Shown: piece by piece, positions 16,454-25,692 of the stretch | How positions within the stretch are numbered: the first letter of the stretch is position 1 | Layout: every line of letters begins with the position of its first letter | Source of the DNA: an uncultured Eubacteriales bacterium | GTDB taxonomy: Bacteria > Bacillota > Clostridia > Oscillospirales > Oscillospiraceae | Length of the DNA: 64,000 nt | Reading direction: 5' to 3' | Assembly (NCBI GenBank): GCA_900545495.1 | Contig: UQZJ01000002.1 | Location: 62,001 to 126,000, forward strand | Program-made: the position numbers and the translations under genes | The notes under the pieces: generated by a model | The model's database searches: none | Told to the model about the DNA's origin: nothing | Seen by the model: only the letters and a program-made list of their open reading frames with translations

Positions 16454-17305
16454 ATGGGAGTATATTCAGAGATGGCCGCAGACTTGCGGGATAATGTACA
16501 GGATCGAAGCCCGGCGATACAGGATGCCGCAGAGTTGGCGTCCAGACGGGCAGACGACCGGCAGCAGGCTGAGGAGGAGCAGGCGAAGGCTCTGCTCTCC
16601 CAGATGCAGCAAAACGCAGATGATTCCCCTTCACCTTCCAATCTGAAAGCAGATAAAAAGGCGGAAGAGGATCGTAAGCGGCAGGAGCATGAGCAGGCTG
16701 AGGCCAAGCGGAAAGCCGAGTGGGAGGCCAGGCAGCGAGCCAAGGAGGAAGCTGAACAGGCCGCATGGGAAAACGCGGTAGCGATGAGCGATGACGAAGT
16801 GATGGCCGCCTCTATGAAGCGTGTGGGCGACGATTCCGAACGACTGACACGCCGCAACATGAAGCAGTGCGTCACCGAGTATATCCAGACGCTTTGCCTT
16901 GAGGATGTGGCCTTTGCCCGGAATGTCATGCACCCCCGCAAGAACATGGTCAACTGCTTCCGTTATATCAAACGCAGGGCATTTGAGTTTGCCAAGCAGG
17001 AGATGGAGGACAATGATGTCAAGCCCTCGGCTGAAGGCTACGGCACCGACGTGCCGGACGGGCTTTGCTACCAGTGGGCGGAGGATTACTTCAAAGATAT
17101 GAACGCAAAGGAGGATCGTGGTCAAGAAGAAAAGTTTGTTCCTAAACCGTATTACGGCGGCAGGAGCAGCACGACGAAAAAGGCGGAGAAGAAAAAAGCG
17201 GAGAAGCCCGCCGCCAAAGCGGAGGAAAAACCAGCCGACACGCCAACGGAAGCTGCACCCTTGGACGAACAGATCTCTTTCGATAGCCTGGGGGTGAGCG
17301 CATGA
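16454..17305 (+). CDS. PcfK-like protein
   Basis: A 283-residue protein. Residues 1-120 are a highly charged coiled coil rich in Glu, Lys, Ala and Gln. The conserved core (120-215: DEVMAASMKRVGDDSERLTR, IKRRAFEFAKQEME, GLCYQWAEDYFKDM) matches the PcfK-like family first named on the enterococcal conjugative plasmid pCF10. A Lys/Ala-rich tail follows. ATG 16454 follows GGAGGAG; upstream starts fall in the terminator. It overlaps the PcfJ-like gene as ATGA, the usual pairing of these two families. Their molecular function is unknown. Confidence 0.82.
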   Translation: MGVYSEMAADLRDNVQDRSPAIQDAAELASRRADDRQQAEEEQAKALLSQMQQNADDSPSPSNLKADKKAEEDRKRQEHEQAEAKRKAEWEARQRAKEEAEQAAWENAVAMSDDEVMAASMKRVGDDSERLTRRNMKQCVTEYIQTLCLEDVAFARNVMHPRKNMVNCFRYIKRRAFEFAKQEMEDNDVKPSAEGYGTDVPDGLCYQWAEDYFKDMNAKEDRGQEEKFVPKPYYGGRSSTTKKAEKKKAEKPAAKAEEKPADTPTEAAPLDEQISFDSLGVSA

Positions 17306-19311
17306 CTCGTAAAATAGACAAACGCGCCTGCCGCAAGTTTGCCATGCCGGAACTGGAATTCAATCTGAATGAAGGCGTGCTTCATGTAGAGAGCTGCCCC
17401 TATATTATCCGCACGGCAGTACGGAATATTGCCGGGCAGCGTATCCTGGTGCTCTATATCTATCAGAGGGAGAGCATTCTGGCGGGCAGCATCAAACCCC
17501 GTTGGGTCATGTTCCACAGCCGGGATGATTTCGCCACACTTTCATTTAGAGAGGATGCGAAGGCCACATGGCAATGCTCAACATTGGGTTCCTTGGACCG
17601 AATAGGAGGCTTTGACAGTAAGTGTGCTTTCTACCGGCAGCAGGACGAATCTCGCATAGCTCGCTTTTGTAAATGTGAGCGCGGCGCTATTTCAATGTTA
17701 GGTTATCTGCAACGGCTGATTTCATACCGCAAGGAGTTAGAACGTAAGTGGAAAAAGCAGCGTGCGATCATAGACCGGATGAAATATGTGCCAGTGCTGC
17801 CCCGAGACCTTAAAGGTTTTATCCACCGCGAAGTCATGCCGCAGTATATCTTCTATGATTACCAGCGAAAAGCGCCGGGGCATGCATATTGTACCGCTTG
17901 CCGGCACGAGGTCCGTATTGCGGCAGCTAAGCACAACACCTCCGGCCTCTGCCCTCGCTGCAAAAAGAAGATCACATTCAAGTGCAGAGGAAGGCGTGGA
18001 CGTATTTTTGACCGCGAAACGGTTCAAGTGCTGCAAAAGGCGGAGGGTAACGGACTGGTACTGCGGATCATAAAGGTGTACCGTTCGTTTGCTGACTCAG
18101 ACATCCCAAACCATTTTGAGATCTGGGAAAATGCACGGCAGTTTATTACCCTTTCATCGAGCGGACAGTGCAGCGTTGATGCCTACTACTATCATTATAA
18201 GGCTGGATACGATTTGACTCCGTGGTGCAATGGATACCGCCCGGTATTCGACCGGTGGAAATATAATTTTACGGCAGATATGAGCGGGGTCTTATATCAA
18301 CGCAACTTATCTGATACGCTGAAGGATACGCCGTGGGCCTATTCACAGCTGGAGGCATTTTCCGGCATCGCTTCGTTTTCGGGAGTGGCAACATTCTTGA
18401 GTGCATATATAAAACGGCCCAAGATTGAGCATTTGATCAAGATGAAGCTTTACCGCTTGGTGAGTGGCATCATATATGGAGGTCATAGTTACTCCGCACT
18501 TCAAGCCATCAATTTCAACGGTGAGAACATGCGGGCCATATTAGGTATTGATCGGCCTTATTTTCCACTCTTACGGGAGTTGAATCCTTCAATCGACCAA
18601 TTACATCTGATTCGTCAGCTGCTCCAAGCAGATCACAAACCGAGCACGGAACAAATAAAGTGGTTTATTGCCAGCAAGATCAGCAATGCCGACGCGGCGA
18701 AAGAGTTGCTTGCTCACATGAGTGTGCATAAACTGCAGCGTTATGTGGAGCAGCAGTTTGCTCCGGAAGATGAAGCGGCTTTGAAGCGTGTAGACTATTA
18801 CAAGATTAACACGCTGATCACCGACTACCATGACTATCTTTGTATGTGCAAGGAACTGCAATATGACGTGAAAAATAGCTTCATACTGTTTCCGCGCGAG
18901 CTGAAGGCTGCCCATGACAGTGTAGCAAAGACACTGAAGGACAAACGCACGGCAGAGCATGAAAAAGCTATCGCAGGCAGCTTTGACGAATGGCAGAAGC
19001 GGTATCAGTATCAGAGCAAAGAACTCATGATGATCCCTCCGCATTCCGCAAAAGAGATCGTGGATGAAGGTGCGGCGCTTCATCACTGTGTGAGACTCTA
19101 TGTTAAAAATGTTGCCGAAAAAAAGAGCGTCATTCTCTTTGTGAGGAGTGTTGACGAGCCGGACAAATCACTTTGTACCATAGAGGTAAAGGATGGTCAG
19201 GTTACGCAGGCACGAGGCTTTGACAACGAGGAGCCTCCGGCTCAGATCACGGCATTTATTGAACAATGGAAACAGCGGGTGCTGTATGCCTCCGATAAGG
19301 CCGCAGCTTAA
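17302..19311 (+). CDS. PcfJ-like protein
   Basis: A 669-residue protein of the PcfJ-like family common on clostridial and enterococcal mobile elements. It has a zinc ribbon at about 190-230 (CTACRHEVRIAAAKHNTSG, then LCPRCKKKITFKC) and the conserved C-terminal region MIPPHSAKEIVDEGAALHHC followed by VILFVRSVDEPDKSLCTIEV. The His-His-Cys stretch is typical. ATG 17302 overlaps the PcfK-like stop. The base composition is more AT-rich than the preceding genes. The function is unknown; the strict PcfK/PcfJ pairing and the place between primase and ligase suggest a role in DNA processing. Confidence 0.85.
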   Translation: MTRKIDKRACRKFAMPELEFNLNEGVLHVESCPYIIRTAVRNIAGQRILVLYIYQRESILAGSIKPRWVMFHSRDDFATLSFREDAKATWQCSTLGSLDRIGGFDSKCAFYRQQDESRIARFCKCERGAISMLGYLQRLISYRKELERKWKKQRAIIDRMKYVPVLPRDLKGFIHREVMPQYIFYDYQRKAPGHAYCTACRHEVRIAAAKHNTSGLCPRCKKKITFKCRGRRGRIFDRETVQVLQKAEGNGLVLRIIKVYRSFADSDIPNHFEIWENARQFITLSSSGQCSVDAYYYHYKAGYDLTPWCNGYRPVFDRWKYNFTADMSGVLYQRNLSDTLKDTPWAYSQLEAFSGIASFSGVATFLSAYIKRPKIEHLIKMKLYRLVSGIIYGGHSYSALQAINFNGENMRAILGIDRPYFPLLRELNPSIDQLHLIRQLLQADHKPSTEQIKWFIASKISNADAAKELLAHMSVHKLQRYVEQQFAPEDEAALKRVDYYKINTLITDYHDYLCMCKELQYDVKNSFILFPRELKAAHDSVAKTLKDKRTAEHEKAIAGSFDEWQKRYQYQSKELMMIPPHSAKEIVDEGAALHHCVRLYVKNVAEKKSVILFVRSVDEPDKSLCTIEVKDGQVTQARGFDNEEPPAQITAFIEQWKQRVLYASDKAAA

Positions 19312-19328
19312 AAAAGGAGTTGGACAGT

Positions 19329-19538
19329 ATGAAACAATTAGGGAATCTTGCCATCGTCTGCGCAAAACGCGCAGATGTATCCTTGCAAATTTCGGAGGGC
19401 CAGGTCTTCGTGCGTTATGACACCATTTCCCCGCAGCCATGGTCTGCACCGTGGAATGACGATAACGCTATTCTTGCCATGATCCGAAAGCTGAATTTCG
19501 GTGATAGTACCAACGAAAGGAATGAACATAATGGCTAA
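19329..19538 (+). CDS. Small conserved hypothetical protein (69 residues)
   Basis: Reads MKQLGNLAIVCAKRADVSLQ... with a Trp-rich middle (SPQPWSAPWNDDNAI). ATG 19329 has AAGGAG ten bases upstream. It lies 17 bases after the PcfJ-like gene and overlaps the ligase start by 8 bases, so it is translated in the same operon. It looks like a small beta-rich domain; no family recognised. Confidence 0.6.
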   Translation: MKQLGNLAIVCAKRADVSLQISEGQVFVRYDTISPQPWSAPWNDDNAILAMIRKLNFGDSTNERNEHNG

Positions 19539-21528
19539 CGCAGTAGAAATGAGCACTATGAGAAAGCTGGTCGCACAACTCAACCAATACCGGCACGAAT
19601 ACTACAACCTCAATGCCCCCAGCGTAGCAGATGATGTGTACGACTATATGTACGATGAATTACTGGTGTTGGAGGAGCATACCGGTGTCTGCATGGCGAA
19701 TTCGCCCACACAGACGGTTGGGTATCCTGTCGTGTCAGCATTACCAAAGGTCGCACACGACATTCCCCTGCTATCGCTTGATAAGACCAAGAGCATTGAG
19801 GATCTGATCGCATTTCAGGCCGGGCGTACAGTTGATCTGTCACTGAAGCTGGATGGTCTGACAACAGAGTTGATCTATGAAAACGGTCAGCTTATCCGCC
19901 TCTCAACGCGCGGAGATGGGTCTATCGGCGAGAATATCACACACATCGCAAAGGCGATCTCCGGCATTCCCGAACGCATCCCCTATGAAGATCGATTGGT
20001 GGTCGTCGGCGAGAGCTTCATCCACAACAGCGATTTTGAGAGCCTGAAATCCATCACGGACAGCGCAGGCAATCCGTATAAGAACAGCCGCAATCTGGCA
20101 GCCGGGTCCATAAGGGCTTTTGACGCAGCGATCTGCGCCCAGCGCCATGTGTCATTTCTTCCCTTCTCGGTTTTGGAGGGATTTGAGGAGTACACGGACT
20201 GGGCAAACGGAAAACATGCGCGGCTTCTGAAACTCACTGAGTTTGGGTTCGGCGTCATTCATGCCGTACAGTTGCAGAATGGCGACAAGGCACAATATGA
20301 ACAGCTCATAGCCCAAATGCGCGAGGCCGCAGAAAAGAGCGATCTCCCCATCGATGGTCTTGTCCTGACCTACGATGAGGTGGACTACTCCAGGACCTGC
20401 GGGCGCACCGGTCACCACTTCAAGGATGGACTCGCCTTCAAATTTGAGGACGAGTTATACCAAAGCGTCCTGCGGGATATCGAATGGACACCTTCGCGCA
20501 CCGGTGAGATCGCGCCGGTGGCGGTACTCGACAGTGTAGTGATCGATGGATGCACCGTATCGCGTGCCAGCCTGCACAACTTGTCTTTCATTGAAGGGCT
20601 TGAACTGATGCCCGGCTGCCGTGTGTTGGTGTCCAAGCGAAACATGATCATTCCTCATATTGAGGAGAATCTGGAGCGTGGGCATTTTGATCTGGATGCT
20701 GTAACGCCGAAGCACTGCCCCTGCTGCGGCGCAGAAACGCGGTTTCATATTACAGATGGTGGAAAAAAGGCACTCTTCTGTGATAACCCAGACTGCGCCA
20801 TGCGAAAGCTTCGGCGGTTCGTGCATTTTGCCAGTAAAAAAGCTATGGATATTGAGGGCTTATCCGAGGCCACACTGGAGCGTTTGATTGCTCGCGGCTG
20901 GCTACACAGTTTCACAGACGTCTATCGCCTGAATCACTATATGCAGGAGATTATCTGCATGGAAGGATTTGGTGAGAAATCGTGGGATAATCTGTGGGGT
21001 GCCATACAGCGCAGCAGAAATACCACATTTGAGAGGTACCTGATTGCCATGGACATCCCGATGATAGGTAATCACGCCAGCAAAGTGCTGGCGAAGCAGT
21101 TTGGCAGCTCGCCTTCCGATTTCGAAGAAGCCGTGGAAAATGATTTCGATTTCTCACAGCTTCCCGATTTTGGAGAAACACTGCACCAAAACATTCATCA
21201 ATGGTTCGCACAAGAAGAGAATCGTATTCTTTGGGAGGAATTACAAGAAATGGTGACGATCCAAGCCGTAACTACCGAAACGCACTCAATGGAGAGCAAC
21301 CCGTTCGTGGGCTGCACGATGGTTGTGACCGGAAAGGTCGAGCCCTATACCCGCAGCGGCATCAACGCGAAGATCGAATCGTTGGGTGCTGTGGCCGGCA
21401 GTTCTGTAACAAAAAAGACCGACTATCTGATCTGTGGTGAAAACGCCGGCAGTAAGCTGGATAAGGCACGTGCCTTGGGCATCCGTGTACTGTCGCCGGG
21501 CGAGTTTTTCCAGATGATCGGAGAATGA
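19531..21528 (+). CDS. ligA: NAD-dependent DNA ligase
   Basis: A 665-residue ligase that seals nicks using NAD. It has domain Ia (RHEYYNLNAPSVADDVYDYM), the nucleotidyl-lysine motif KLDGLTTE at about residue 110, TRGDGSIGENIT, an OB fold, a Cys4 zinc finger (CPCCGAETRF ... CDNPDCAMRKL), helix-hairpin-helix repeats and a C-terminal BRCT domain (GCTMVVTGKVEPYTRSGIN). KLDG replaces the commoner KxDG without losing the lysine. ATG 19531 follows GAAAGGA; the frame upstream to 19501 has no site. A ligase on a mobile element implies self-supplied replication functions in addition to the host enzyme. Confidence 0.95.
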   Translation: MANAVEMSTMRKLVAQLNQYRHEYYNLNAPSVADDVYDYMYDELLVLEEHTGVCMANSPTQTVGYPVVSALPKVAHDIPLLSLDKTKSIEDLIAFQAGRTVDLSLKLDGLTTELIYENGQLIRLSTRGDGSIGENITHIAKAISGIPERIPYEDRLVVVGESFIHNSDFESLKSITDSAGNPYKNSRNLAAGSIRAFDAAICAQRHVSFLPFSVLEGFEEYTDWANGKHARLLKLTEFGFGVIHAVQLQNGDKAQYEQLIAQMREAAEKSDLPIDGLVLTYDEVDYSRTCGRTGHHFKDGLAFKFEDELYQSVLRDIEWTPSRTGEIAPVAVLDSVVIDGCTVSRASLHNLSFIEGLELMPGCRVLVSKRNMIIPHIEENLERGHFDLDAVTPKHCPCCGAETRFHITDGGKKALFCDNPDCAMRKLRRFVHFASKKAMDIEGLSEATLERLIARGWLHSFTDVYRLNHYMQEIICMEGFGEKSWDNLWGAIQRSRNTTFERYLIAMDIPMIGNHASKVLAKQFGSSPSDFEEAVENDFDFSQLPDFGETLHQNIHQWFAQEENRILWEELQEMVTIQAVTTETHSMESNPFVGCTMVVTGKVEPYTRSGINAKIESLGAVAGSSVTKKTDYLICGENAGSKLDKARALGIRVLSPGEFFQMIGE

Positions 21529-21550
21529 GGCGCAGGCGTTAGTCGCAAAA

Positions 21551-21579
21551 GGGGTAGAGAGCGCCGTGCTCTCTACCCC
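21551..21579 (+). other. Strong hairpin between ligase and zinc-ribbon gene
   Basis: A 12-bp perfect stem GGGGTAGAGAGC/GCTCTCTACCCC with loop GCCGT. No T tract follows, so it may be an RNA-stability or processing element rather than a terminator. Confidence 0.7.
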
Positions 21580-21603
21580 TCCACTCTAAAATGTAAGAAA
21601 GGT

Positions 21604-22959
21604 GTGAATGAAGTGAAAGAGCTCACAGAGCTGAAAAACGAGTTTTATGAGGTTATGTACAAATACGAAAAGAGTTTTTCGGAGGAGGGTGTTATGGCTA
21701 ATCTGACAGCCTGGCAGACAGCGAAAGCGGATCTGCTTTCACTGCTGCGGCGTCATCCCAATTGGAACGAGGATGAACAGGCCATCATCTTCGACTGTAA
21801 TCAGGCCCTCTCTATTCAGCCTGATATGGTAGATGAAACGGCCTTCACGCTGCTGGACATCGCCTCTGAGATACTCAGCGGTGAGCAGCTGGAGGATTTC
21901 CGCACAGCACTGCATGCAGCCGTGTCAGGTTATAGCTGCACCGTTTCTGAAGAAAATCTGGAGATCCTACGCCAGCGCGGCGGGATACGCTGTGCAAAAG
22001 ATCAGAAGGCCAGCCGCATTATTGGAAAACTCTGCAAGAAATACGGCGTCGATAGACACACCCGGTACAACGCCGTTTTTGCACAGCTTGCCGACGCTCT
22101 GAACCCGTTGACCATGCAGGAGATCGGAGTTCTCTCCGTACATCCCTGTGACTTTTTGGAGATGTCCAGCAAATCCAACACATGGGTGTCCTGCCATCGC
22201 CTTAGCGACGGAGGATACCAGGCGGGTTGTCTTTCCTATATGAACGATAGAGTCAGCATGGTATTTTATGCCGTAGATGCCGACGTTTCTGGGGAATACC
22301 GCAAAGCCATACGCCGATACCGGCAGATGTTTTTCTATGAAAACGGCACCCTGTTCCAGTCCCGGCTTTATCCTGCCGATACAGGAAACGCGCTGGAAGT
22401 GTCCAAGCTGTTCCGGCATCTGGTGCAGCAGGCTATTTCCCGATGCCTGACGGAACCAAATCTCTGGTATCTGAAAACAAAACGTCCTGACTTGAACGCC
22501 CATCTCTCGACCTACCGAGGCAGCTTACATTATCCGGACTATAATTATCACGGCAATCTCTCGGTCCTGCAGGGACATAGAAAAGACACGGAGTTGACCA
22601 TCGGAGCTGCGGCTCGGTGTGTCTGCTGCGGCAATGAGCTGCGGAGCAATGGTGCCATCAAGTGTTCTTGCAAAGAGGTGGCCGTCTGCCGTAAATGCGG
22701 GCAGACGGTAGCGCGTGGTCAAGGAATCTATCTTGAAGATGGTTTTTACTGCAAGACGTGCCTGCATATTTGCGCCGCCTGCGGCCGCCCCACTTTAGGC
22801 ACTATGTATCCAGCTTATAACCGGCGCGGCACCTTGGTGGAGGTCTGTCAGGACTGCTACCAGCAGTTGACCTCCGGTTGCGCATCGTGCAGCATGGCCT
22901 CCGCCTGTCGTGCTATGGGTCATACGCTTTGTGAAAAAGCTACCGTGGCGGTGGCGTGA
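21604..22959 (+). CDS. Hypothetical protein with C-terminal zinc ribbons
   Basis: A 451-residue protein. Residues 1-335 have no recognised motif. The last 115 residues carry many Cys pairs (CVCCGNELR, CSCKEVAVCRKCGQ, CKTCLHICAACGRP, CQDCYQQLTSGCASCSMASAC), enough for three or four zinc sites. GTG 21604 lies very close to AAGAAAGG; GTG 21613 has better spacing and is a possible true start. It is read with the ligase and the metallohydrolase. A nucleic-acid or protein-binding role is likely from the zinc ribbons but not shown. Confidence 0.65.
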   Translation: MNEVKELTELKNEFYEVMYKYEKSFSEEGVMANLTAWQTAKADLLSLLRRHPNWNEDEQAIIFDCNQALSIQPDMVDETAFTLLDIASEILSGEQLEDFRTALHAAVSGYSCTVSEENLEILRQRGGIRCAKDQKASRIIGKLCKKYGVDRHTRYNAVFAQLADALNPLTMQEIGVLSVHPCDFLEMSSKSNTWVSCHRLSDGGYQAGCLSYMNDRVSMVFYAVDADVSGEYRKAIRRYRQMFFYENGTLFQSRLYPADTGNALEVSKLFRHLVQQAISRCLTEPNLWYLKTKRPDLNAHLSTYRGSLHYPDYNYHGNLSVLQGHRKDTELTIGAAARCVCCGNELRSNGAIKCSCKEVAVCRKCGQTVARGQGIYLEDGFYCKTCLHICAACGRPTLGTMYPAYNRRGTLVEVCQDCYQQLTSGCASCSMASACRAMGHTLCEKATVAVA

Positions 22960-22970
22960 GGAGGAGCATA

Positions 22971-24014
22971 ATGAATATTTGCGAAGCTATGGGAATGAGT
23001 ATATCCCATTTTGAAAGCATCTTGAAGATGACCCAGCGCGAGCTGAAAGAGCATCTTGTGCAGCAACTGCGCGCGCACGACTATGAACCCGTCTGCAAAA
23101 GCGGATTTCTTTATGCAGAAGGTACTGTCCCCGTGTTGCTGGTCGCCCATCTGGACACAGTTCATACCCACCGGCCGGATATCATCTGCTGCTCCGAGGA
23201 TGGACGCTACCTGATGTCGCCCTACGGGATCGGCGGTGATGACCGTGCCGGTGTGTATATGATCCTGATGCTGATGCGCGAGTGCCATTGTCATATCTTG
23301 TTTTGCGAAGACGAGGAGCTCGGCGGTGTGGGTGCAAGGAAATTTACCAACAGCAAGCTGCGTCCTGATGTCAACTATATCGTTGAATTGGATCGGCGCG
23401 GCAGAAATGACGCCGTATTCTATCACTGCGATAACCCTGACTTCACGGAGTTCGTTTGCAGCTTCGGTTTCAAGGAGAACTCCGGCTCGTTCAGCGACAT
23501 CTCTGTGGTCGCACCGCACTTGAAAACTGCGGCTGTCAATATCAGCGCAGGTTATTTCAATGAACACCGTCCCCATGAGATGATCGACACCTATGCCATG
23601 TGCGAGAATATCCGCAGGCTAACCGCTATGTTTAGGCAAAACACCTGTCACTTTCCGTACAAGGAGTGCGTACACGCACGCGGCCCCATGTTTGGAGAGC
23701 AAAGCAGTCTCTTTGCTCCGATGGTGGAAAGACCGTCGCGGGCAGCCACATGTAAGCTGTTGATGCCCCTGCCGGAAGAAACGCGGCTTTATATGGGGCA
23801 GCATCAGATTGGCTCTGCACCGGAATATAGGATGGATCGTTCCGGGAACCTCTATATGTACTTGGAGCGACTGAATGCCGCCGTAGAGGCAGAAGGGGTG
23901 TTCGCCTGCGATGCAAGAGGTCATCCCCCCGTGTTCTCGGCGGTCTGCGAAGGGACGAGGTTTCTGCCGGTATATACCTATGAAGAAGCCGTTGAGAGAC
24001 TTGAAGGCGTATAG
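22971..24014 (+). CDS. M20-family-like zinc metallohydrolase
   Basis: A 347-residue protein with the metal-site pattern of M20 peptidases: VLLVAHLDTVHTH (His-x-Asp), GIGGDDRAGVYM (bridging Asp), FCEDEELGGVGARKF (Glu-Glu), IVELDRRGRNDAVF (Asp) and EHRPHEMIDT (final His). About 230 residues form the catalytic domain; the last 100 are unrecognised. ATG 22971 follows GGAGGAG. The substrate is unknown. It closes the replication operon before a terminator. Similar genes sit in this kind of element block in other Clostridia (from memory), so it is likely backbone rather than cargo. Confidence 0.75.
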   Translation: MNICEAMGMSISHFESILKMTQRELKEHLVQQLRAHDYEPVCKSGFLYAEGTVPVLLVAHLDTVHTHRPDIICCSEDGRYLMSPYGIGGDDRAGVYMILMLMRECHCHILFCEDEELGGVGARKFTNSKLRPDVNYIVELDRRGRNDAVFYHCDNPDFTEFVCSFGFKENSGSFSDISVVAPHLKTAAVNISAGYFNEHRPHEMIDTYAMCENIRRLTAMFRQNTCHFPYKECVHARGPMFGEQSSLFAPMVERPSRAATCKLLMPLPEETRLYMGQHQIGSAPEYRMDRSGNLYMYLERLNAAVEAEGVFACDARGHPPVFSAVCEGTRFLPVYTYEEAVERLEGV

Positions 24015-24030
24015 TTATTAGTGAAATTGG

Positions 24031-24070
24031 GAAGCCCAGCTCGCCTTTCATGCGAACTGGGCTTCTTCCT
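24031..24070 (+). terminator. Terminator of the replication operon
   Basis: GAAGCCCAG/CTGGGCTTC stem with an inner TCGC/GCGA pairing, then TTCCTT. It lies 17 bases after the metallohydrolase stop and faces a convergent gene. Confidence 0.8.
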
Positions 24071-24120
24071 TGCAGCGGTTAAACCATTATTTCCATAGAA
24101 TGCGACCGAGAGAGTTCTCT

Positions 24121-24309
24121 CTATCGAATATTGAACTTTGCCACGCACTTCAAGAACAGCAGGCACAGTTCCTGAAGCAGATCCTCATCAAAGATCCCGT
24201 TGACTACGGATTCCTTGTATAAGAGCGGGTAGTACATATGCAGAAGTTCCTCCATTGCAGACGAATCCCCGTTCTTCGCACTCATGAACAGCTCCATGAA
24301 ATCATTCAC
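24121..24309 (-). CDS. Tn916-type helix-turn-helix protein (62 residues)
   Basis: MNDFMELFMSAKNGDSSAME then LLHMYYPLLYKESVVNGIFD, LQELCLLFLKC: the short helix-turn-helix domain of conjugative transposon regulators (like Tn916 Orf8), which resembles sigma-factor region 2. GTG 24309 is chosen because GGGAGG is 8-9 bases upstream; GTG 24318 is an alternative. The start overlaps the stop of the sigma-like gene, so the pair is coupled, as in Tn916. Confidence 0.75.
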   Translation of the reverse strand: MNDFMELFMSAKNGDSSAMEELLHMYYPLLYKESVVNGIFDEDLLQELCLLFLKCVAKFNIR

Positions 24310-24706
24310 TTTTACCACCTCCCACAGCGTTTCTCAGGCGCGAGACCGTGCGATGATAGGACATGGCCGCAGCTCCATAGGTGATACCGAGCGACAGCGC
24401 AATCTCGGAAAGACTCATCTCTCCAAGGACTTTAGACAGAAATATGTAACGCTCTCGCTCGCTTAACCCTTGCATAGCAGCGAACAGACGCTCATTCTCC
24501 AATCGCTGCATCAGCGGCAGCCCACAGAAGAAGTCCGTTTCCTCACATAATTCCATCACCTCGCTGTGTCCCTCCATGGGCAGTTCTGTCCGAAGAGCTG
24601 TGGAAATTCTCCTTAAATACGTTCTTTTGTAATTGCGAATCGCGGCAATCAGATAGGCTGTAAACTGGTTCTGTACCGCGCACGACTTGTACTGACTATC
24701 CCGCAT
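24302..24706 (-). CDS. Sigma-70-like regulator of mobile-element type
   Basis: A 134-residue protein with a region-4-like end: LSERERYIFLSKVLGEMSLS, then EIALSLGITYGAAAMSYHRT. It matches the sigma-like Orf7-type proteins of Tn916-family elements, which act with the small helix-turn-helix protein to control transfer or excision. ATG 24706 has AAAGGAGG eight bases upstream. It is the upstream member of the two-gene unit. Confidence 0.82.
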   Translation of the reverse strand: MRDSQYKSCAVQNQFTAYLIAAIRNYKRTYLRRISTALRTELPMEGHSEVMELCEETDFFCGLPLMQRLENERLFAAMQGLSERERYIFLSKVLGEMSLSEIALSLGITYGAAAMSYHRTVSRLRNAVGGGKSE

Positions 24707-24806
24707 GGCAGCAGGCCTCCTTTATCATAATGGTTTCGTTGGGGGAACGGCCATTATGGGCGGACCTCTGCACCGCACGACGTTTTTCGTTGCTTTTCGA
24801 CACAAG

Positions 24807-24848
24807 AAAAACGCCCGCATTCTGCTCAGGGCAGAATGCGGGCGTTTT
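24807..24848. terminator. Bidirectional terminator
   Basis: An 18-bp perfect stem AAAACGCCCGCATTCTGC and its complement with a 6-base loop, with A and T runs built into the stem ends. It lies in the intergenic region between the sigma-like gene and the XRE gene. Confidence 0.85.
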
Positions 24849-24957
24849 GATATTCGGCGTTGTCTCAGCTCAAAACGTATTCGCGTAAAGGGCTGTCTTT
24901 AGCGTCACTTTGTATCTTGTCCATAGTTCAGGCAAGGTCTTTTTGGTGTGTGTCGGT

Positions 24958-25002
24958 AAAAAAATGAAGCCCAACCTTTGCAGAATATGCAAAAGAGGGC
25001 TT
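24958..25002 (-). terminator. Terminator of the XRE regulator gene
   Basis: On the minus strand AAGCCC...TTGCA pairs with TGCAA...GGGCTT, followed by CATTTTTTT. It starts 8 bases after the XRE stop. Confidence 0.8.
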
Positions 25003-25009
25003 ATCCCCT

Positions 25010-25357
25010 TTATTTATCTTCGTTTCGGTTACGGTGCAGGCTTGTCTTCAGTGCCGTGACAGTATCCGTGATGATTTTTACTTCATCCTCGTTACAATCT
25101 GCGACCAGATCAGAAAGCCAACTGTTCAGGACAGGCCGCGCACTGCGCATTTCCATGCACAGCACCTCGGCGGGATCACAGTCCAGAATATTCATCATTT
25201 GCACAAGCAGCTTTGTGCTGGGGATCGTCATGCCGGTTTCAATATGGCTGATATGTGTAGACCCCACATCAGTCATCGCAGCCAGCTGCTCCTGCGTCAT
25301 GTTTTTCCGTATGCGCGCTTCCTTGAGCCGTGCGCCTATAAATGCGTAGTCTATCAT
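25010..25357 (-). CDS. XRE-family transcriptional regulator
   Basis: A 115-residue protein with an N-terminal helix-turn-helix (IGARLKEARIRKNMTQEQLA then AMTDVGSTHISHIETGMTIP, residues 7-60) and a helical C-terminus of about 45 residues. Single-domain XRE proteins of this size are typical element repressors. ATG 25357 is the only good start. Its operator is not obvious; the AT-rich region upstream (25358-25450) is the likely place. Confidence 0.85.
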   Translation of the reverse strand: MIDYAFIGARLKEARIRKNMTQEQLAAMTDVGSTHISHIETGMTIPSTKLLVQMMNILDCDPAEVLCMEMRSARPVLNSWLSDLVADCNEDEVKIITDTVTALKTSLHRNRNEDK

Positions 25358-25692
25358 ACAAACAAGTCTCCTGCAGATGAAGTGTTCTTAACTTGTATTG
25401 TATGTGCATTTTGGGCATGTTTTAATATCCTAAATGTGCAACCGCCCATATACTTATAGTTGCAGGGAAATTTATGCCGTTTTTTGGTACATCAGTGTAT
25501 TATTTGCCTAATTAAGTCAAATTTTTTCGTTCAACTATTTTTCCGTCTGAGGTTCGCCGACTTCTTTTTTGAAAAATCACAGTCAGCGAAACGCCCTTTG
25601 CGTATACAACTGCAATTGTTCGACCTTGAGCGTATTCGTAAGCAAAAGCAGAAGCAAATGCAGCCCGCGAAAGGGCGTTATAGAAAATCCGT
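25358..25692. other. AT-rich non-coding stretch
   Basis: Promoter region of the XRE gene on the left. On the right (25600-25680) a + frame reads like the tail of a lost basic gene (IQLQLFDLERIRKQKQKQ), but there is no start, ribosome site or recognised family. I see no complete gene. Confidence 0.5.

Noticed and set aside
24705..24902. 65-residue plus-strand frame
   Set aside because: Runs through the 18-bp terminator stem and lacks a ribosome site.
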